NCBI GenBank assembly: GCA_034008185.1
Contig: CM067082.1
Span: 5,378,984 to 5,442,983, forward strand
From: Gorsachius magnificus
Lineage: Eukaryota; Chordata; Aves; Pelecaniformes; Ardeidae
DNA length: 64,000 bases
Direction of reading: 5' to 3'
A model generated the notes under the pieces. It made no database searches. It was not told where the DNA came from and saw nothing but the letters and a program-made list of their open reading frames with translations. A program made the position numbers and the translations under genes. This document shows positions 58,719-64,000 of the stretch, piece by piece. How positions within the stretch are numbered: position 1 is the first letter of the stretch; the number at the start of each line of letters is the position of its first letter.

Positions 58719-60218
58719 TTAAATATGATGGTCTATGGTGTACTGTATGAAGTCTAATAGTTTGTAACATACCCACGTAGTCTCAGTTGGAATAATCCTT
58801 TAGCAATTTGCAGGATGCTGAACCAGTGACTTGAAGCTGTCATTTATTGGTAGGATGAAAGAACACTTAATCTGTGATTTTTATTTTGCAAGTGTTCATT
58901 AGCATCATGAATTCCCCTTGGGAAAAAAAAAAAAAAGGAAAACCAGAAAATGTTGAAATGAGAATATGTCATAGGGTGGAAAAAACAGTTTAGAGCTAGA
59001 AATGTGAAGTATAATGGGATGCTGTAGATGAGTGCTTCGTGTTTAGTGCACATGAAAAAAATATTATTAACCTACTGTAGAATGTCGAGAAAAGAAATCT
59101 CCAGTCTGCAAATGGTGTCAGTCTGCAAATGGTGTCTGATACATTGGCAGAAAAGTTACCATCGATCACTGTGGAAGGGAGATTATCAGTAGTAAGTTCT
59201 GTAAGGTTTCTTTCCCACATTCAAGCAGAATATTGGCAAACGTGACGTGATGCTCTGCTTTCAGAACAATTTGCCTACTTATTATAGACTGCCATTGTAA
59301 TGAGCAGTTGTAGCATTTTCTTTAAGACTGCTTTAAAAAATGTCCAAATTGCATTCATTTAGTAAAATAGCTTAGCTAAGTGAATTTATTTTCAACTATT
59401 TATCATAGTTCATAGCAATATGGGTCTAAATAAAAAGGATTTTGTCATGATGAAATGACAAATGAAATGCAAATTAGATCTTTAAAAAAATTAAAGTGTA
59501 AAAGAGAAATACAATTGCAGTAAAATGCATTGATAACATATGCTTTAAAAAGAACCCCCAAATGAATATACAAGATGTATCATTGATATCTAACAGAAGA
59601 TATCTAGTTAGTGCTAATTTCAGCACAGGAGGAGACAGCTGGCAGAAAGCCAGCAGAGGAAAAGTTTCAAGTCCTGCATCTTGTCTCTAGTTATTCTCTT
59701 GGTTACAAAGTGGAAACTTCAACAAAGATTTAGAAAATTATTTTTGATGGTCTTGATATGTCGATTTTTTTAAATGACATAGGGAGCATTTTTTCCTTAC
59801 ACTTTTTCAAAATACTAATTTCCATTTTCATTTGAGCCCCGAGTGAAGGAATAAAACTGAACACCAAAGTTGCCATGAGCTATAAGCTGGACCTTCAGAC
59901 AGCGTTGCAGTTCTGAACCACCTCTGTGATCTCCTGTTTCAGCTTCAGACACTTCAGAAAACAAAAGCCCGTAACAGCTTTTATTTGCATTCATGTAATG
60001 TTATCTTTGCTTTATCTTCCAGTATGCCAGAGTGCTCTGCCCAAATGATGCTGAGATGTATGCTCTGGCCCATGTCATAACATCACATGGGCACAAAATT
60101 GTGGTGTGCATGTTTTTGGGAAGAAATGCAGATGTGTAGTGGGGCAAAGCTGTAGCTGTAGTAAGCCTGTCGGCCTGGGTGGTAAGAGGTCCAGGGCTCT
60201 TGGGTTCTGTGAAACACA
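58719..60218. other. A+T-rich non-coding block
   Basis: It contains a 14-A run near 58926 and a 17-bp tandem duplication at 59102-59135. No gene or other repeat is recognised. Confidence 0.55.
59102..59135. repeat. 17-bp perfect tandem duplication
   Basis: CAGTCTGCAAATGGTGT is repeated twice head to tail with no mismatch in otherwise unique sequence. Confidence 0.9.
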
Positions 60219-60466
60219 AAATCACAGAATGGCAAGGATTGGAAGGGACCTCAAGAGATCATCCAGTGAACCCTCCTGCTAAAGCAGGCTCACCCAGAGC
60301 AGGTTGCACAGGACATCGTCCAGGTGGGGTTTGAATATCGCCAGAGAAGGAGACTCCACAGCCCCCCTGGGCAGCCTGTTCCAGTGCTCTGTCACCCTCA
60401 AAGTAAAGAAGTTCATATTCAACTGAAACCTCTTCTGCTTCAGTTTGTGCCCATTGCCCCTTGTCC
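60219..60466 (-). mobile_element. CR1 3' fragment
   Basis: The antisense tail is reduced to AATCACAGAATGGCAAGG. It is followed by the 3' block GGAAGGGACCTC, CTGCTAAAGCAGGCTCACCC, GGTTTGAATATCGCCAGAGA and CCCCCCTGGGCAGCCTG. Sequence expected after AAAGTAAAGAAGTTC is partly deleted before ATATTCAACTGAAACCTC. It is the same lineage as the 6085 and 28138 copies. Confidence 0.93.
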
Positions 60467-63400
60467 AAGAGCAAACCTCTCCTACCATTGGATATAGCTA
60501 TTGTAAGCCAAATTAAAAGTTGTCTTTAAAGTATGGAATTGAAGGTATTTTTTATTAAAAGACACTTAACGTGCCAAAAATACAGTATACATTTTATTTA
60601 AATTCTGTAGACACACATGCAAACCAACTTTTTTTGTCCAGTTTTTCCCTCTCAAGTTCATGACTTCCTCTTATTGACCCAGATCAACTATTCTGGTAGG
60701 GAACTAAGAGATAGTTCATGCTTTCTCCTTCATGCTTTCTCCTTAATTGGGCATGAAGAAGAGGAGAGGAGAACAGAAAAGACATGGGGATGCATTTTTC
60801 TCTGCCTGTAGCCTTCTGCAATCTTGCTAAGTCTCTCCCTGAATGTTTTCCCTCTCCTGTCTACTGTAGAATCTAACCCCACATTTTCATTATGTGCATT
60901 TTTGTCATTCATTCACAGTCACCACAGCCATGACAAGAAAGGAAATGTGGTCTGCTATTGAGTTTGATGAGCTTAAATTAAAAAAGAGCAAAAGAAAAAA
61001 AAAAAAAGATGAAAGATTGAGCTAAGAGATATTTTTAACTTTTTATGATAGCATGGGTATCTTTTATTTTTTTTTTTTTGGAAACATGTCAATCAGATTT
61101 GACCAAGGATGGGAGGTGACATTTCAAGATGTAGGGATATTGATTTCTTTTTTTCTTGGTAGCCAGGGATGGAGGGGGGTAGCTGAAAACTAAAGCAAAT
61201 CTTGTCTTTCTAACAGTATAAAGAGTGTCGGATTTAGTAGCTAGAAGATGGCTGCTTTTGTCTTGCCTTTAGCTTAGCGTGAGAATTGGTGGAGTTCCTC
61301 TGCTCTTCAGCATTCATATTTCAAGAAGCTGCTCAGAACATTATACTTTTAAGACCTCTACTCAATTTTGCAAATTTGGTTGAAATAAAAAAATTACTGT
61401 AAGGGACAAATGAATATGGAGACTATGATTGAATAAACCTTTCTTTCTTATGAAACCTGGTACACACGAGCAGGTCTGAGCCAGATGCACAGGGGTTTTT
61501 GCCTTTTTTTCTGCAAGCATTGTCATCAAACTCGAACTTAGCTGGATTGTCTCCATATTTTCCTCCAGCCAATAAATTAACAGAAACATTAATTTTTTAT
61601 AAATGTCACACTGTTATAAAATTACTTTGTGTCAGTTGTTTTTCCCCTGGAACTATTTTTTATAGCACAGGGAGAAGTACTAAAGTGTATAATTTTTTTG
61701 GAGCTGAAGAGGATTTGTTACAGTAGGATAATAACCACATGCTTTTAAACAGATGGGATATCATTTATTTTTTTGGGCCTGCTTTCTTCCATCACAAAAC
61801 ATTTAATGAAAAATATGACTGTTTATCAGTAAAGTTTTTCTTCCCACCCATCCTGATGAGATATCACCATCACGTATGAGAATCAGATCATGATCACAGG
61901 TCGTCCTAAGCAAGTATTGAGTGATAAGATTATTTTTATTTCTTGCTAATCCAAGGAGGGATTGGGGTTTTTTTTGTGGTTTGGGTTTTTTTTGGTTTTT
62001 TTTGTTGTTTGCTGTATGTTAATGTTACTTTTGTTTTGCTGCAATTTTTGCTTTGGGTAAGGGAAAGAATTGGGAGCAGAAAGAAAGAGGTCTCAAGATC
62101 GATCATTATGGTTGAAATTTTACATCAAAAGTGTCAAGTTCCCTTGATGAATTCTTAACCTCTGAGATTCTAGTTAATATATTTGGCATTTTTTTATGGC
62201 TACAGTGAAATGTATTGATCTGCCTGGCATTTTACTAAATTTTTTTTTGCAAATTTTTACTGTTGCAAGGAAGTGTTAAGAAGACTATGCTATAGAAGAC
62301 TACTATGCTCTTGAGCACTCTGGAATAAGTATGGGAAAAACTCAGCTGGGGCCCAATACTCACTGCTTTTCATAGAATTCCCCTGACCTGCCCATGCAGG
62401 GCTGAACATCCTTCCATCAAAAACTCTTGCCTTGAAGATAGACTTTCTTCGCATGCTGCTCAGTATTCACTAACAACAGGTTGAAGTTTCCTTTCCTTTT
62501 GGGTTTGCACGCTCCGCTGAGTGAGCTCTGTTACCTGTGCCTGTGATGGGAGACTACAAGAATTCCTGTTCGCTCACTTCTTGAAAGTGTGAATTGTATT
62601 TTACAAAAGCAAGACAAAATGTTTTCCTTTCTTCTCACTTTCATCTGAATTTCTGTCTCAGGAAGGAATTTGCAGTTTCTAAAATCTCTGCACTTTCTGA
62701 AATCCCTGCACTGTCATAGAGTTCTGCTCATAGAGGTGATGTCTGTATAGGCAGGAAGAAGGAAATTCTTAAATAATTCTGCAATAACATTCCCAGTTTC
62801 TCCTTGATATTCTCATGCAAATTTTGCTCTACAGTGAATCTGAGCTGCACTCAGATTTTTCCTATAATGAACCCTGGGCAATCCTAGTTTTTGAACTAGA
62901 ATATGGCTACCTGTTTGCTATACTCTTGTACTCTTTGATTTTCTGTTTCAAACCTACCACCTAAAAGACATTTGGTACTTTTTACCAAGAATCTGCTTAA
63001 GATACGGCATTAAAAAGAAATGGTATTTCAAGAAGACTTAGCAGCTGTCCTTGTACATATTTGCTTTCAGGTAGGGTAGCTGTATTTTGCTATAGTTTGT
63101 TTAGGAAAGATAAATCTGTATCTTTTTATATAGTACTTTGTTCAGTTATGGTGTATTGTGTTTGTTCTTTATGACAGCTGTATCAACTTGACTTTTTGTG
63201 AGGGGACATAATTGGAAAAGTAGGCTGTTAATTGTACACCCAGTGGGTTTGATCTACAGTCATTAGCAGGCAAGAAACATTGACTCACAAAAATATCAAT
63301 GTTCCTACAAAGCCATTTATTACTATCTTTTTTAAAGAGTCTCATACGGCAGAGCCATAATGCACTGCACAAAAGGAGGCGTAAACCTGAAGTCCACCAA

Positions 63401-63618
63401 GAATGACCACTGCACACATACTTTAAAGTGGTCAACAACCTATTTCTCATGATTGGGTTGTAAAGACTATAATGTGTGTCATTTTTCTGCTCTTTAGAAC
63501 AGCCAAATTTTCCGGGGGAAATTGTTGTTTGGCACTTCTAGTGCATTTTGTATGCATGCTGCTCATTGAACTGATAGTAATACAGGGTTTGATACATTGG
63601 TTTATCAACTGCAACATT
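60467..63618. other. A+T-rich non-coding block
   Basis: It includes a 14-bp tandem duplication (TTCATGCTTTCTCC, 60715-60742), an A-run near 60995, a T-run near 61065 and a 50-nt G/T-only run at 61962-62011. No gene is recognised. Confidence 0.55.
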
Positions 63619-63682
63619 TCATAGAATCATAGAATCATAGAATGTTTTGGGTTGGAAGGGAACCCTAGAGATCATTTGAAAC
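63619..63682 (-). mobile_element. CR1 3'-terminal fragment (~60 bp)
   Basis: CATAGAATCATAGAATCATA (three tail units in antisense) is followed by GAATGTTTTGGGTTGGAAGG and AACCCTAGAGATCATTT. Only the extreme 3' end was copied. Confidence 0.92.
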
Positions 63683-64000
63683 TAGTATACAGAGTAAAAC
63701 CATTGTTATCTTTTTGAATTAAAAAAGAATAATCAATGGCATTAATACCATCAGAAAGGGGATAAAGGTCAATGAGCAGGAAGTAGTCAAAAAGAAATGT
63801 CTAATTTTTCAGGAGGAAGTGGAAAGTCTTACAGAGAAGGAAAGAAGTAGTAGATAATGTATTTTGGGGGGGTTAGTAAGGTTTTTGACAATCCTTCTCA
63901 TGACACTTTAAGCTACAGAAACATGGTTTAGATTACTCTGCTGTATGGCAAATGCAGAAATCATTGGAAAACCACCTATAGAAAACAGTTATAAGTGGTT
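63683..64000. other. Unique non-coding end of the window
   Basis: Nothing recognisable apart from one G-run of seven (63867 region). Confidence 0.5.

Overview
The window looks like ordinary bird nuclear DNA: A+T-rich, single-copy, non-coding sequence broken by many truncated CR1 LINE copies. The CR1 3' ends are diagnostic. They carry a block of the type GGTTGGACTAGATGA, then CCCTTCCAACC, then a short (ATTCTATG)n tail. This combination is abundant in birds and other sauropsids and is not mammalian. I cannot name the species. A GC-rich LTR-like repeat at 29.6-30.5 kb resembles, from memory, a family common in non-galliform birds.

Layout: 1-6.1 kb is A+T-rich and holds one exon-like block. 6.1-14.5 kb contains CR1 copies in both orientations, including one with a large internal deletion. 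14.5-23.3 kb is the longest stretch without a recognisable repeat and holds two exon-like clusters. 23.3-30.5 kb has three CR1 copies and the GC-rich element. 30.5-45.5 kb is mostly unique, with two short CR1 pieces, a possible old third piece, exon-like blocks on both strands and a stretch resembling a conserved non-coding element. 45.5-53.5 kb holds the longest CR1 copy (about 1.04 kb) and two copies of another CR1 lineage. 53.5-64 kb is A+T-rich with three more CR1 fragments.

I found no gene I can name. The only protein-coding signal I am sure of is the decayed C-terminal half of the CR1 reverse-transcriptase ORF. Several short open stretches are bounded by good splice signals, and I list them as low-confidence exon candidates because stretches of this length also occur by chance. 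The simplest reading is a large intron or an intergenic region. I saw no tRNA, rRNA, CRISPR array or complete retrovirus, and no convincing undescribed system. The items most worth checking are the LTR-like element, the exon candidates at 1.9, 7.1, 15.7, 31.3 and 42.8 kb, and the internally deleted CR1.
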